Position numbers and translations under genes: made by a program. A stretch of 64,000 bases of DNA from Solirubrobacterales bacterium 67-14 (GTDB taxonomy: Bacteria; Actinomycetota; Thermoleophilia; Solirubrobacterales; 70-9): positions 181,876 to 245,875 of the forward strand of contig MKST01000011.1 of NCBI GenBank assembly GCA_001897355.1, given 5' to 3'. This document shows positions 17,282 to 25,501 of the stretch, piece by piece (within the stretch, counting starts at the first letter, position 1; every line of letters starts with the position of its first letter). The notes beneath the pieces are model-generated. The model made no database searches, was not told where the DNA came from, and saw nothing but the letters and a program-made list of their open reading frames with translations.

Positions 17282-18265
17282 GTGCCATATCTGCACGAAT
17301 GGAGTCCGGCGCTCAGGGAGTCCCTTCCCCACCTCAGGCTGGGGTCAGGTCCGACCCCGGTCAGGCGGCTGGGCGCCCTGGAATCCGGAAGCCCTGAGAT
17401 CTGGCTCAAAGACGAGAGCGGCTTCGGTGAGGGCGGCTGGGGCGGCAACAAGGTCCGCAAGCTCGAGTGGCTGCTGCCGGATGCGAAAAGGCGCCGACGG
17501 AAGACAATCCTGACCTTCGGCGGGCTCGGCACCAACTGGGGCCTCGCCACCGCCCTCTACGGCCGGGATCAGGACCTCCACACCGCGCTCGGGCTGATCG
17601 ACCAGCCCCGCGACAAACATGTCGAAACCCAGCTCGAGCGGCTCGAGGCCTCCGGGGCGACCCTTCACTTCACCCGGACCAAGAATCGCACCATCGCGCT
17701 CGCCCCCTGGCTGATCGCACGCCACTCCAGCGGCCTCCGACCGCCGTACATCCTCCCTTCCGGGGGCTCCTCCCCGCTCGGTTCGCTCGGCTATGTCGAG
17801 ACCGCCTTCGAGATCGTAGCCCAGGTCCGGTCCGGCGAACTGCCCGAACCGGGCCACGTGGTCGTGCCGACCGGGTCCGGCGGGACCGCCGCCGGTCTCG
17901 CCCTCGGCTTCGGCCTGGCCGGGATCCCGACCCGGGTGACCGGCGTCATCGTCACCGAGCACCTGAAGCTCGACGACCATGCGATTCGGCGGCTGGCCGG
18001 CAAGAGCGCCTCCCTCCTGCGTCGACGAGGTGCCGAGTTCCCCGAGCCGCCGCTTGACCTGGAAATGACGAGCGACTGGATGGGCGAAACCTACGGCGCG
18101 CCCACCCCGGAATCGGAACGGGCGATCGAGCGGGCCCGGGCCGAAGGCCTCGAGCTGGACCCGGTCTACACGGGCAAGGCGATGGCCGCCCTGCTCGACA
18201 AGTCGGAGGCCGGGGAGTTCACCGCCGGGCCGGTGCTCTTCCTCAACACGAACGGACCCCGCTGA
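17282..18265 (+). CDS. PLP-dependent ACC deaminase / D-cysteine desulfhydrase family protein
   Basis: A 327-residue fold-type II PLP enzyme. Residues 40-60 read I-W-L-K-D-E-S-G followed by W-G-G-N-K-V-R-K-L-E-W, where the Lys of G-N-K-V-R-K-L is the Schiff-base Lys of this family. T-F-G-G-L-G-T-N-W is the substrate-binding loop and P-T-G-S-G-G-T-A-A-G the PLP-phosphate loop. The family deaminates 1-aminocyclopropane-1-carboxylate or desulfurises D-cysteine; which one applies here is not clear. GTG start. Its stop overlaps the transporter start by 1 nt (TGATG), so the two form an operon. Confidence 0.82.
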   Translation: MPYLHEWSPALRESLPHLRLGSGPTPVRRLGALESGSPEIWLKDESGFGEGGWGGNKVRKLEWLLPDAKRRRRKTILTFGGLGTNWGLATALYGRDQDLHTALGLIDQPRDKHVETQLERLEASGATLHFTRTKNRTIALAPWLIARHSSGLRPPYILPSGGSSPLGSLGYVETAFEIVAQVRSGELPEPGHVVVPTGSGGTAAGLALGFGLAGIPTRVTGVIVTEHLKLDDHAIRRLAGKSASLLRRRGAEFPEPPLDLEMTSDWMGETYGAPTPESERAIERARAEGLELDPVYTGKAMAALLDKSEAGEFTAGPVLFLNTNGPR

Positions 18266-19308
18266 TGGAAACCGGCGAAGGGCGTATAAGGAGCGCGATC
18301 CGCACCCTGTATCCCGGCTATTTCGCGCTGATCATGGCCACCGGGATCATCTCGAACGGCTTCTACCTGCTCGACATCAAGCCGCTTTCGAACGCGCTCT
18401 TGGTAGTGGACTCGGCCGCCTTCGCGGTCCTGATCCCGGCCACGATCGCGCGGGCCGCCATGTTCCCGCGGCTGCTCTGGGCCGATCTGGTCAACCCCCG
18501 GCTCGTCTTCTCGTTCTTCACGATCGTGGCCGGCGCCAACGTCTTCGGCATCCAGCTCTTGCTGCGCGGCCACGTCGATCTCGCCCTCGCCCTCTGGATC
18601 TTCTCGCTGGCGGTCTGGATTCCACTCAGCTACTTCAGCTTCTCGGTCCTCACCTTCCGTGACACCGAGCGCAACGTCGGCATCGTCGGCGGCGGCTGGC
18701 TGATCGCGATCGTCGGCGCCGAGTCGATCGCTGCGCTGGGCAGCAAGCTGAGCGCCGTCGTCTCCAGCGGCTCCGAGGTGATCTTCGTCACCGCCCATGC
18801 CTTCTGGGGGATCGGCCTGATCCTCTACGGAATCTTCGTGACCCTCTTCGCCTACCGGATCTTCTTCTTCCGGGTCACCGCCGAGGACATGAACCCGTTG
18901 TTCTGGGTAGTGATGGGGGCGGCGGCGATAACCGTCAACGCGGGCTCGGCGATGATGGTCGCCGAAAGCCAGATCGGCTACCTCGCGGACTTGCATCCGT
19001 TCGTCGACGGGGTCTCGCTGGTGCTCTGGGCCTGGGCGACCTGGTGGATCCCGATGCTGGTCATCTTCGGGGTCTGGCGGCACGTGGCCATGAAGGCGCC
19101 GATCGAGTACAGCCCGATGTACTGGAGCCTGGTCTTCCCGCTCGGCATGTACACGGTCGCCACCTGGCAGTTCGCCACGGCCGATCAGTTCAACTTCATG
19201 AAGGGGATCGCCGACGTGACGATCTGGGTCGCCTTCGCCGCCTGGCTGATCACCATGACCGGCCTGGTCAGGTCGATCTGGCGCTCCGGCCGGCCCGTAC
19301 CGAACTGA
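18265..19308 (+). CDS. TDT-family (TehA/SLAC1-like) membrane transporter
   Basis: A 347-residue protein with about ten hydrophobic segments. The opening G-Y-F-A-L-I-M-A-T-G-I-I-S matches the start of C4-dicarboxylate/tellurite-resistance (TDT) carriers and SLAC1-type anion channels. It lies in the inner membrane; possible substrates are malate-like acids, sulfite or small anions. Translationally coupled to the PLP enzyme, which suggests transport of a related amino-acid product or sulfur anion, but this is an inference. Its 3' end overlaps the convergent NnrS-like gene by 41 nt. Confidence 0.8.
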   Translation: METGEGRIRSAIRTLYPGYFALIMATGIISNGFYLLDIKPLSNALLVVDSAAFAVLIPATIARAAMFPRLLWADLVNPRLVFSFFTIVAGANVFGIQLLLRGHVDLALALWIFSLAVWIPLSYFSFSVLTFRDTERNVGIVGGGWLIAIVGAESIAALGSKLSAVVSSGSEVIFVTAHAFWGIGLILYGIFVTLFAYRIFFFRVTAEDMNPLFWVVMGAAAITVNAGSAMMVAESQIGYLADLHPFVDGVSLVLWAWATWWIPMLVIFGVWRHVAMKAPIEYSPMYWSLVFPLGMYTVATWQFATADQFNFMKGIADVTIWVAFAAWLITMTGLVRSIWRSGRPVPN

Positions 19309-20389
19309 CCACGGCCATCGCCAGGAAGAGCAGGATCGCGATCTCGTCGAGGATCCCGCCCAGGCGCCAGGCAGTGGTGCTCTCCGCGAGATCCCCCAGC
19401 ACCCGCACCGCCAGGCCGAGGTGGAGCAAAGCCAGCGGCAGGTAGAAGCCCGGCCGCCACGGCAGCGCTACCCCGAGTACCGCCGGGACGATGATCGCGG
19501 CGTGGGCGAAGATCATCGAGAACACGAAGCCGAGGAAGATCGTGTGGACCATCGCGTCGTAGAAGAAGCCTCCACCGGCCAGGGATCCGCCGGCCACCCA
19601 GCTGATCCCGGCAACGCCCAGCCAGAAGTAGCCGGCGATCAGCGCGACCGCCATGTAGCGGGTCGCCCCGGCCACCCGGATCGTGCGCCGGGCGACGTCG
19701 TAACGGGCCAGCCAGAGCGCCTGGCCGAACAGGCCGATGCCGGCCAGCCTGATGCCGGCTCCTGCCGGCCCCGCCGTCGCGATGACCAGTCCGGCGAGGA
19801 AGGCCGCCACGACCCCGAGCAGCAGGGCGATCGCGCCCTTCGGCGGCCGCCCCATCCGCGAGAGTTCGAGTCGCTCGCCGACGATGGTGAGGACGAGGAA
19901 GGCGGCCAGCCAGGGCATCACGTCGGCCATCGGCCGATCGGCCATCCAGACCACCGCACCGACCAGCCAGGCCACGGCGCCCAGGCCCATGACCAGGTTG
20001 TGCCAGCTGGGCTGGATCCGGTGCACGGCCACGAACACGGCGACCAGCACGAGACCACCGAAGGCAAGGATCGCCTGACCCGCTTCCTGCGGCAGGCCGA
20101 GCAGCAACCAGAGCGCCCCGGCCCCGGCTGCGGCCGGGGCCAGGTAAGTCCAGCCACGGCCCAGCGCCACCGCCCGCTCGAGCCCGATCTGGGTGCCGAG
20201 GAAGCCGAGCACGAGCAGGATCCCGTGATCGGCCGCCAGCCCTGGACGCAGGGCCGGCAGGTCCAGGCCGAGCCGCAGCAGCCCCGCCCAGAGCCCGGCC
20301 AACAGCGCGACCACCGCCATCGCCAGGAAGGGCAGGCGTCGCAGCGCCGGTGGCCGCCCGGCCCGGCCGGGGGAACGATCGGAATCCAT
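19268..20389 (-). CDS. NnrS-like multi-pass membrane protein
   Basis: A 373-residue protein with about 12 hydrophobic helices. The segment D-A-M-V-H-T-I-F-L-G-F-V-F-S-M-I-F-A-H-A resembles the heme/copper-binding signature of NnrS proteins, which protect against nitric oxide stress during denitrification-type metabolism. The ATG at 20389 overlaps the stop of the DUF59 gene by 1 nt and fits better than the longer frame starting at 20497. Last gene of a two-gene operon. Confidence 0.72.
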   Translation of the reverse strand: MDSDRSPGRAGRPPALRRLPFLAMAVVALLAGLWAGLLRLGLDLPALRPGLAADHGILLVLGFLGTQIGLERAVALGRGWTYLAPAAAGAGALWLLLGLPQEAGQAILAFGGLVLVAVFVAVHRIQPSWHNLVMGLGAVAWLVGAVVWMADRPMADVMPWLAAFLVLTIVGERLELSRMGRPPKGAIALLLGVVAAFLAGLVIATAGPAGAGIRLAGIGLFGQALWLARYDVARRTIRVAGATRYMAVALIAGYFWLGVAGISWVAGGSLAGGGFFYDAMVHTIFLGFVFSMIFAHAAIIVPAVLGVALPWRPGFYLPLALLHLGLAVRVLGDLAESTTAWRLGGILDEIAILLFLAMAVVSSVRAGRSARST

Positions 20390-20802
20390 CAGCCCCAGCC
20401 GAGCGCCGTCTTCGCCTTTTCGCTCATGTCCTCGGGCGTCCAGGCGGGCTGGTAAACGCACTCCACTTCCACCTCGCGCAGATCGGGCAACTGCCACAGG
20501 CAGCTGCGGATCTCGTTCTCGATGTAGCTGGAAAGCGGGCAGGCCGGAGTCGTCACGGTGAACTCGACCCGGGCCACGCCGCCTTCGATTTCGACCGAAC
20601 GCAGCAGCCCGAGTTCGACGATGTCGAGCCCGATCTCGGGGTCGATCACCTCGTGGAGCAGGTCGCGGGCGCCGGCCGCGAGGTCCCGCCCGCCAAGCAG
20701 GTCGAGCCCCGGCGGCGAAGGCGACTCCACCGCCCCGGCCGGGACCAGCCGGACCTCCGGCACGTCGTCATCGAGCGGCAGCCTGGCCTCGTCGCGGTCC
20801 AT
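20389..20802 (-). CDS. DUF59 / MIP18-family Fe-S assembly-like protein
   Basis: 137 residues; the domain starts at about 40: A-R-D-L-L-H-E-V-I-D-P-E-I-G-L-D-I-V-E-L-G-L, then V-T-T-P-A-C-P-L-S-S-Y-I with the conserved Cys. DUF59 proteins (SufT, PaaD, MIP18) help mature Fe-S proteins. The N-terminal 35 residues are acidic and Pro-rich. It is coupled to the NnrS-like gene and divergent from a DUF2249 gene; the trio suggests maintenance of Fe-S or heme proteins under nitrogen-oxide or oxygen stress. Confidence 0.85.
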   Translation of the reverse strand: MDRDEARLPLDDDVPEVRLVPAGAVESPSPPGLDLLGGRDLAAGARDLLHEVIDPEIGLDIVELGLLRSVEIEGGVARVEFTVTTPACPLSSYIENEIRSCLWQLPDLREVEVECVYQPAWTPEDMSEKAKTALGWG

Positions 20803-20810
20803 GAGCTAAT

Positions 20811-20835
20811 TTATACACAACTGATGTGTAAATAA
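20811..20835. promoter_or_regulatory. Palindromic operator in the DUF59/DUF2249 divergent promoter
   Basis: TACACA (20814-20819) and TGTGTA (20825-20830) are exact complements around a 5-nt gap, with AT-rich, mostly symmetric flanks. It lies 9-33 nt from the DUF59 start and 33-57 nt from the DUF2249 start, so one regulator could act on both. The protein is not encoded next to it. Confidence 0.55.
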
Positions 20836-20867
20836 CCAAGCCAGCGCGACCAGAAATGGAGAACCCC

Positions 20868-21098
20868 ATGGCAACGACCCCCCTGGACGTCCGGACGGAG
20901 CCCCCGGCCCGGCGTCACGAACTCATCTTCAAGACCTTCGACGCCCTCGCGCGGGGCGAAGGGTTCGAGTTGATCAACGACCACGACCCGAAGCCGCTCT
21001 ACTACCAGCTCGAGGCCGAGCAGACCGGGAAGTTCTCTTGGAACTACCTCGAACGCGGCCCGGAAGTGTGGCGGGTGGAAATCGGTCGGATCGCCTGA
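20868..21098 (+). CDS. DUF2249 domain protein
   Basis: A 76-residue protein that is almost entirely one DUF2249 domain: L-D-V-R-T-E-P-P-A-R-R-H, G-F-E-L-I-N-D-H-D-P-K-P-L-Y-Y-Q-L, G-P-E-V-W-R-V-E-I. Members often occur with hemerythrin-like, DUF59 and NnrS proteins in nitrogen-oxide or anaerobic stress loci; the biochemical role is unknown. The ATG at 20868 was chosen because GGAG lies 6 nt before it; an upstream ATG at 20856 has none. Confidence 0.85.
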   Translation: MATTPLDVRTEPPARRHELIFKTFDALARGEGFELINDHDPKPLYYQLEAEQTGKFSWNYLERGPEVWRVEIGRIA

Positions 21099-21106
21099 AA
21101 GGCTAA

Positions 21107-21796
21107 CTACCCGAACAGGGTCAGGTCGGGTTCGCGCTCACCGCGGAGCACGGCCAGGTCGACCTCGACGCAGGCGATCTCCCGGCCCTCGGCCAGGGTC
21201 CGGGCCTGGGGCTTGATCGTCTGGGCAGCCAGCACGCCGCGGCACCCGGCCATGGTCGGCTCGTTGTGGATCCGCTCCAGGTAGCGGGTGATCTGCTCGA
21301 CCGCCTCGATCGTCCCGACCCGCTTGATCTCGACCGCGACCCATTTGTCGTCCGGGTCCTTGCACATCAGGTCGACCGGCCCGATGTCGGTGAACCATTC
21401 CCGCTTGACCAGCGTCAGCCCCTCACCGCACCAATGCGGCTGTTCGGCCAGCAGCTCCTGGAGGTGGGCCTCCACCCCGTCCCGCTCGAGGTCGGCCGCC
21501 TCACCCATGTCGTGGGTGACGTCTGAGAGGACCTCGCTGATCTTGATCTCGACCCGGTCCTCGGTCGCCCCGGCCCGTTTGGTCACCACGATCCGCGCCG
21601 GCTCATCACCTTCCGGCCCGATCTCCTCGATCGTGGTCGGCGGGGTCATCCAGTTCTGCGGCTTGTAGCCGCCGGTGTCGGCGTGGATCATCACCGAGCC
21701 GTCCGACTTGATCATGACCAGACGAAGGGCCTCGGGAAGGAAGGTGTCCAGCCGCCCGGTGTACCGGGCCTCGCAACGGGCAACGATCAGACGCAT
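21107..21796 (-). CDS. nucS: Mismatch-specific endonuclease NucS (EndoMS)
   Basis: 229 residues. NucS replaces MutS/MutL in many actinobacteria and archaea, cutting both strands at G:T, G:G and T:T mismatches. N-terminal DNA-binding/dimerisation domain about 1-110; C-terminal nuclease with G-P-V-D-L-M-C-K-D-P then W-V-A-V-E-I-K-R, the PD-(D/E)xK core, and V-E-Q-I-T-R-Y-L. The last residues L-T-L-F-G form the expected beta-clamp-binding tail. It starts 10 nt after the stop of ung on the same strand, giving a compact DNA-repair operon. Confidence 0.95.
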   Translation of the reverse strand: MRLIVARCEARYTGRLDTFLPEALRLVMIKSDGSVMIHADTGGYKPQNWMTPPTTIEEIGPEGDEPARIVVTKRAGATEDRVEIKISEVLSDVTHDMGEAADLERDGVEAHLQELLAEQPHWCGEGLTLVKREWFTDIGPVDLMCKDPDDKWVAVEIKRVGTIEAVEQITRYLERIHNEPTMAGCRGVLAAQTIKPQARTLAEGREIACVEVDLAVLRGEREPDLTLFG

Positions 21797-21806
21797 CGGC
21801 AGCAGG

Positions 21807-22490
21807 TTACCCAGCCGGCAGGCGCCAGTCGATCGGTTCGGCCCCCTGATCGACCAGCAGCTCGTTCGCCCGGCTGAACGGGCGCGAACCGAAGAATCCG
21901 TTGTGCGCGGCCATCGGGCTCGGATGGGCCGACTCGATCGAGGGCACCGGGCCGAGCAGCGGTTTGAGGTTGCGGGCGTTGCGGCCCCATAGGATGGCCA
22001 CCATCGGGCCGCCCCGACGGGCGAGCGCGGTGATCGCCCGTTCGGTCACCGCTTCCCAACCTCGGCCCTGATGGGAGTTGGGGCGGCCCGGCTGCACCGA
22101 GAGCGAGCGGTTGAGCAGCAACACTCCGCGGTCGAACCAGGGCGAGAGATCACCGTTGGCCGGCGTCGGATAGCCGAGGTCGTCGACGTACTCCTTGAAG
22201 ATGTTGACCAGGCTGGGCGGCAGCGGCCGCACGTCCGGTGCGACCGAGAAGCAGAGCCCGACCGCGTGGCCGGGGGTCGGGTAGGGATCCTGGCCGACGA
22301 TCAGCACCCGCACCCGATCGAGCGGCAGGGTGAAGGCGCGGAGGATGTTCTCGCCGGCCGGCAGGTAGCCGCGCCCGGCTGCCGCCTCGCCACGGAGGAA
22401 CTCTCCCATCGCCGCGATCTGGCCGGCGACCGGATCCAGGGCTTCGGCCCAGCCGGGATCGATGACCTCGTTCAGCGGACGCGCTGCCAT
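21807..22490 (-). CDS. ung: Uracil-DNA glycosylase, family 1
   Basis: 227 residues. The water-activating loop G-Q-D-P-Y-P has Asp at 68; uracil-binding S-V-x-P-G-x-x-N-S-H and the catalytic loop H-P-S-P-M-A-A-H are present. The enzyme removes uracil from DNA arising from cytosine deamination or dUTP misincorporation. The second Ser of the usual H-P-S-P-L-S loop is Ala here, a mild variant. It is the first gene of the ung-nucS operon. No strong ribosome binding site is seen before the ATG. Confidence 0.95.
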   Translation of the reverse strand: MAARPLNEVIDPGWAEALDPVAGQIAAMGEFLRGEAAAGRGYLPAGENILRAFTLPLDRVRVLIVGQDPYPTPGHAVGLCFSVAPDVRPLPPSLVNIFKEYVDDLGYPTPANGDLSPWFDRGVLLLNRSLSVQPGRPNSHQGRGWEAVTERAITALARRGGPMVAILWGRNARNLKPLLGPVPSIESAHPSPMAAHNGFFGSRPFSRANELLVDQGAEPIDWRLPAG

Positions 22491-22502
22491 TGCGACAGCA
22501 TA

Positions 22503-22536
22503 TGACCGGCCGCCGTCGGCGGCTGCCTGCCGGTCA
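22503..22536. repeat. Nested hairpin upstream of ung
   Basis: Outer arms 22503-22509 and 22530-22536 (TGACCGG and its complement) enclose a perfect GCCGCC-GTC-GGCGGC hairpin at 22509-22523. It lies 13 nt upstream of the ung start, so on the minus strand it would be in the ung leader, or it may end a short reading frame that stops at 22534. Confidence 0.45.
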
Positions 22537-22649
22537 GGCTTTGCTGCACTCGGCGCGGGCGTCGGTCAGCTCGGCGTTGCCAAGTTCCTTTGCCTTCCCG
22601 AATACCTCAGTGCCGATCTTCCTCACCTGTCGTCACTAACCTGATCAGG

Positions 22650-23702
22650 GTGAACAATCGCCTCAGCCAACTGCTCGGTATCGACATCCCGATCGTGCTG
22701 GCCCCTTTCGGCGGCCTCTCCTCGGTCGAGCTGACCGCGACGGTGAGCCGGCTCGGCGGCCTCGGCTCCTATGGGCTCTACGGCTACGAGCCGGATCGAA
22801 TCCGCGAAACAGTGGCGGCGATCCGGGCGGAGACCGACCGTCCGTTCGCCCTGAACCTCTGGCTGCCGACCGGCGACGAGGTCGAACCGGACCCCGGAGA
22901 GTTCGAACGGTACGCCTCCACCCTGGCCCCGCTCTTCGAGCGGCTCGGGCTGCCGCTGCCCGAATGCCCCGACCATTTCCTGCCGTCATTCGAAGACCAG
23001 ATCGAGGCGGCACTCGACCTGGTTCCCGCGGCGGTCAGCTTCGTTTTCGGCATACCGCCCGCCGAAGTCATCGCCGAAGCCCATCGGCGGGGGACCAAGG
23101 TGGTCGGGACCGCGACCACGGTCGCCGAGGCCGTAGCACTCGATCGAGGTGGCGTCGACGCGATCGCCGCCACCGGAGCCGAGGGCGCCGGCCACCGGGT
23201 CTCCTTCCTCGAAACCGCCGAAGATTCCCTGGTCGGGACGATCGCCCTCGTCCCCCAGGTCGCCGACGCGGTCGAGGTTCCGGTGATCGCCGCAGGCGGC
23301 ATCGCCGATCGGCGCGGCGTCGCCGCTGCTTTCGCGCTCGGCGCCGAGGGGGTCCAGGTCGGCACCGCGTTCCTGCGGACCCGGCAGTCGGCCGCCAACG
23401 ATTCCTACCGGGCCGCGATCGACGCCACCCCCGCCCACGGGACGGTGCTGACCCGGGCGATGAGCGGCCGGCTTTCCCGCGGCGCACCGAACGAGGCGAC
23501 CCGGGCGATCGAAGCGGAAGAGGAGATCGCCCCCTTCCCCGCCCAGAACTGGCTGACCGGACAGTTCCGCAAGGAAGCGGCGGCCCGAGACCGCGGCGAA
23601 CTGATGTCGCTCTGGATCGGCCAAGCGGCCGGCTGCGCCCGCTTCGAGGACGCCGAAGCGCTCTTCGCGGAACTCGCGCGGGGCGTCCCGACCGCAGGTT
23701 GA
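22650..23702 (+). CDS. Nitronate monooxygenase / NPD-like flavin enzyme
   Basis: About 350 residues, an FMN-dependent TIM barrel. P-I-V-L-A-P-F-G-G at the N-terminus, G-T-A-T-T-V-A-E-A, G-A-E-G-A-G-H-R (with the family's catalytic-region His), P-V-I-A-A-G-G-I-A-D-R-R and L-G-A-E-G-V-Q-V-G-T-A-F-L for flavin phosphate binding. The family oxidises alkyl nitronates such as propionate-3-nitronate. GTG at 22650 gives the usual start (V-N-N-R-L-S-Q-L-L-G-I); the same frame is open back to 22590. Divergent from ung. Confidence 0.85.
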   Translation: MNNRLSQLLGIDIPIVLAPFGGLSSVELTATVSRLGGLGSYGLYGYEPDRIRETVAAIRAETDRPFALNLWLPTGDEVEPDPGEFERYASTLAPLFERLGLPLPECPDHFLPSFEDQIEAALDLVPAAVSFVFGIPPAEVIAEAHRRGTKVVGTATTVAEAVALDRGGVDAIAATGAEGAGHRVSFLETAEDSLVGTIALVPQVADAVEVPVIAAGGIADRRGVAAAFALGAEGVQVGTAFLRTRQSAANDSYRAAIDATPAHGTVLTRAMSGRLSRGAPNEATRAIEAEEEIAPFPAQNWLTGQFRKEAAARDRGELMSLWIGQAAGCARFEDAEALFAELARGVPTAG

Positions 23703-23732
23703 ACGGCCGGCGACCGCCGCCGGCCGCCGCAC

Positions 23733-25496
23733 TCAGTCGTTGAAGAAGCGGCCTTCTTTGACCTCGGGGACGATGCCGGCGCGGATCGCGAAGTCTCCGA
23801 AGCGTTCGTCGGGCTCGCGTTCCTCGGCGTAGCGGCCGAGGGTCTCTTCGAGCGCTTCGAGGATCGCCTCCTCGCCGACGTTCTCGAGGTACATCTTGTT
23901 CAGCCGCTGGCCGTGGAAGCCGCCGCCGAAGTAGAGGTTGTACTTGCCGGGAGCCCGGCCGGTCAAAGCGATCTCGGCGATGTATGGCCGGGCGCAGCCG
24001 TTGGGGCAACCGGTCATCCGGATCGTGATCGGCTCCTCGCGGAGACCGTTGGCGTCGAGGATGGCGTCCACCTTGGTGATCAGATCCGGCAGGTAGCGCT
24101 CGCTCTCGGCCATCGCCAGGGCACAGGTCGGGAAGGCGACGCAGGCCATCGAGTTGAGCCGCAGGGCGCTGGCGCCCTCGAACTCGCCGAGCCCGTGCTC
24201 CTTCAGCACCGCCTCGATCGCCGGGCGGTCCTCCGGCTCGACGTCAGCGATGATCACGTTCTGATTCGGGGTGCAGAGGAAGCTGCCCTTGTGGATCTCG
24301 GCCAGGGCCTTCATCCCGTCCAGCAGCGGCTTGCCGGGCTGGTTGGTCAGGCGGCCGTTCTGGATGAAGAGTGTGCAGTGCTCACGACCATCCTCGCCCT
24401 TGACCCATCCCAACGGGTCACCGTTCGAGGTGAACTCGAAGGGACTCGCCGGGCCGAAATCGAATCCGAGCCGGTGCTCGATCTCGGCCTTGATCCAATC
24501 GACGCCCTTGTCGTCGACCGTGTACTTGAAGCGGGCGTGGGCACGGTTCGTGCGGTCGCCGAAATCCCGCTGGACGCTCATCACGGCATCGACCACGGGG
24601 ATCACCTGGTCGGCGTCCACATAGCCGATCACGTCGGCCAGGCGGGGGTAGGTCTCGGGGGCGCGGTCGGTCCGGCCCATGCCGCCGCCGATGGCCACGT
24701 TGAAGCCCTTGAGCTCCCCGTCCTCGGCGACCGCGATGAAGCCGAGGTCCTGGCTGTAGACGTCGATGTCATTGCTGGGCGGAACCGCGAAGCCGATCTT
24801 GAACTTGCGCGGCATGTAGGTCTTGCCGTAGAAGGGCTCCTGCTCGTCCTCGGCTGCGACCTGCTTCAACGGCGCCTTCTTCTCCCCCGCCGGGCGCTCC
24901 TCCTGGTACCAGATCTCCTCGTAGCCGGTGGTCCTGTGGACGGCGTGGTCGCTGGCCTCGCTGGCGATCGCATAGACCTGGCTGTGGATCGCCGACAGGT
25001 TCGGATTGACCGTCGCCATCACGCCACGAGAGTCATCGCCGCAGGCGGCCTTGGTGTCGATCAGCACCTCGCGCAACTCGTTGAGCAGGGTCTGCAGGTT
25101 CTGCCGGTCGACGTAGTGGTACTGGAAGGTCTGCCGGGTGGTCAGCCGCAGCGAATCGCGGCCGAACCGGCGGGCGAGGTCATCTATCGCGAGCCACTGG
25201 CCGGGGCTGACCACGCCACCCGGCAGGCGCAGGCGGACCATGAACGTGTACTCGGGCTCCAGCTTCTGCCGCCGCCGCTCGTCGCGGATGTCGCGGTCGT
25301 CCTGCTGGTACATCCCGTGGAACTTGAGCAGCTTGTTGTCGGTTTCGGTGACACCGGCCGTGACCTCGTCGGCCAGGCTCTGCTCGATCGTGCCGCGCAG
25401 ATAGTTGCTCTCGGCCTTCATCGTCTCGTCCGGGCCGAGATTCTCCAGCGGCTGGGAGCGATCGCGGCTGCGATCGGTGTCCTTGTGCGGATCCAT
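23733..25496 (-). CDS. cysI: Assimilatory sulfite reductase hemoprotein (beta subunit)
   Basis: 587 residues, slightly longer than E. coli CysI (570). Two ferredoxin-like sulfite/nitrite reductase repeats with the siroheme/4Fe-4S ligands A-C-V-A-F-P-T-C and G-C-P-N-G-C-A-R-P in the C-terminal third. The N-terminal half has R-L-T-T-R-Q-T-F-Q-Y-H. It reduces sulfite to sulfide with electrons from CysJ, for cysteine synthesis. The ATG at 25496 is 5 nt after the cysJ stop; the long upstream extension of this frame (to 25799) is cysJ read out of frame. Last gene of prx-cysJ-cysI. Confidence 0.93.
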   Translation of the reverse strand: MDPHKDTDRSRDRSQPLENLGPDETMKAESNYLRGTIEQSLADEVTAGVTETDNKLLKFHGMYQQDDRDIRDERRRQKLEPEYTFMVRLRLPGGVVSPGQWLAIDDLARRFGRDSLRLTTRQTFQYHYVDRQNLQTLLNELREVLIDTKAACGDDSRGVMATVNPNLSAIHSQVYAIASEASDHAVHRTTGYEEIWYQEERPAGEKKAPLKQVAAEDEQEPFYGKTYMPRKFKIGFAVPPSNDIDVYSQDLGFIAVAEDGELKGFNVAIGGGMGRTDRAPETYPRLADVIGYVDADQVIPVVDAVMSVQRDFGDRTNRAHARFKYTVDDKGVDWIKAEIEHRLGFDFGPASPFEFTSNGDPLGWVKGEDGREHCTLFIQNGRLTNQPGKPLLDGMKALAEIHKGSFLCTPNQNVIIADVEPEDRPAIEAVLKEHGLGEFEGASALRLNSMACVAFPTCALAMAESERYLPDLITKVDAILDANGLREEPITIRMTGCPNGCARPYIAEIALTGRAPGKYNLYFGGGFHGQRLNKMYLENVGEEAILEALEETLGRYAEEREPDERFGDFAIRAGIVPEVKEGRFFND

Positions 25497-25501
25497 CAGG
25501 C

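Noticed and set aside
20811-20835. CRP/FNR site in the DUF59/DUF2249 promoter
   Set aside because: The half-sites (TACACA/TGTGTA, 5-nt gap) do not match TGTGA-N6-TCACA or TTGAT-N4-ATCAA.
22534-22626. Short minus-strand ORF (30 codons) upstream of ung ending A-E-C-S-K-A
   Set aside because: No ribosome binding site, GTG start and no family; it may be a gene remnant, but I cannot support it as a gene.
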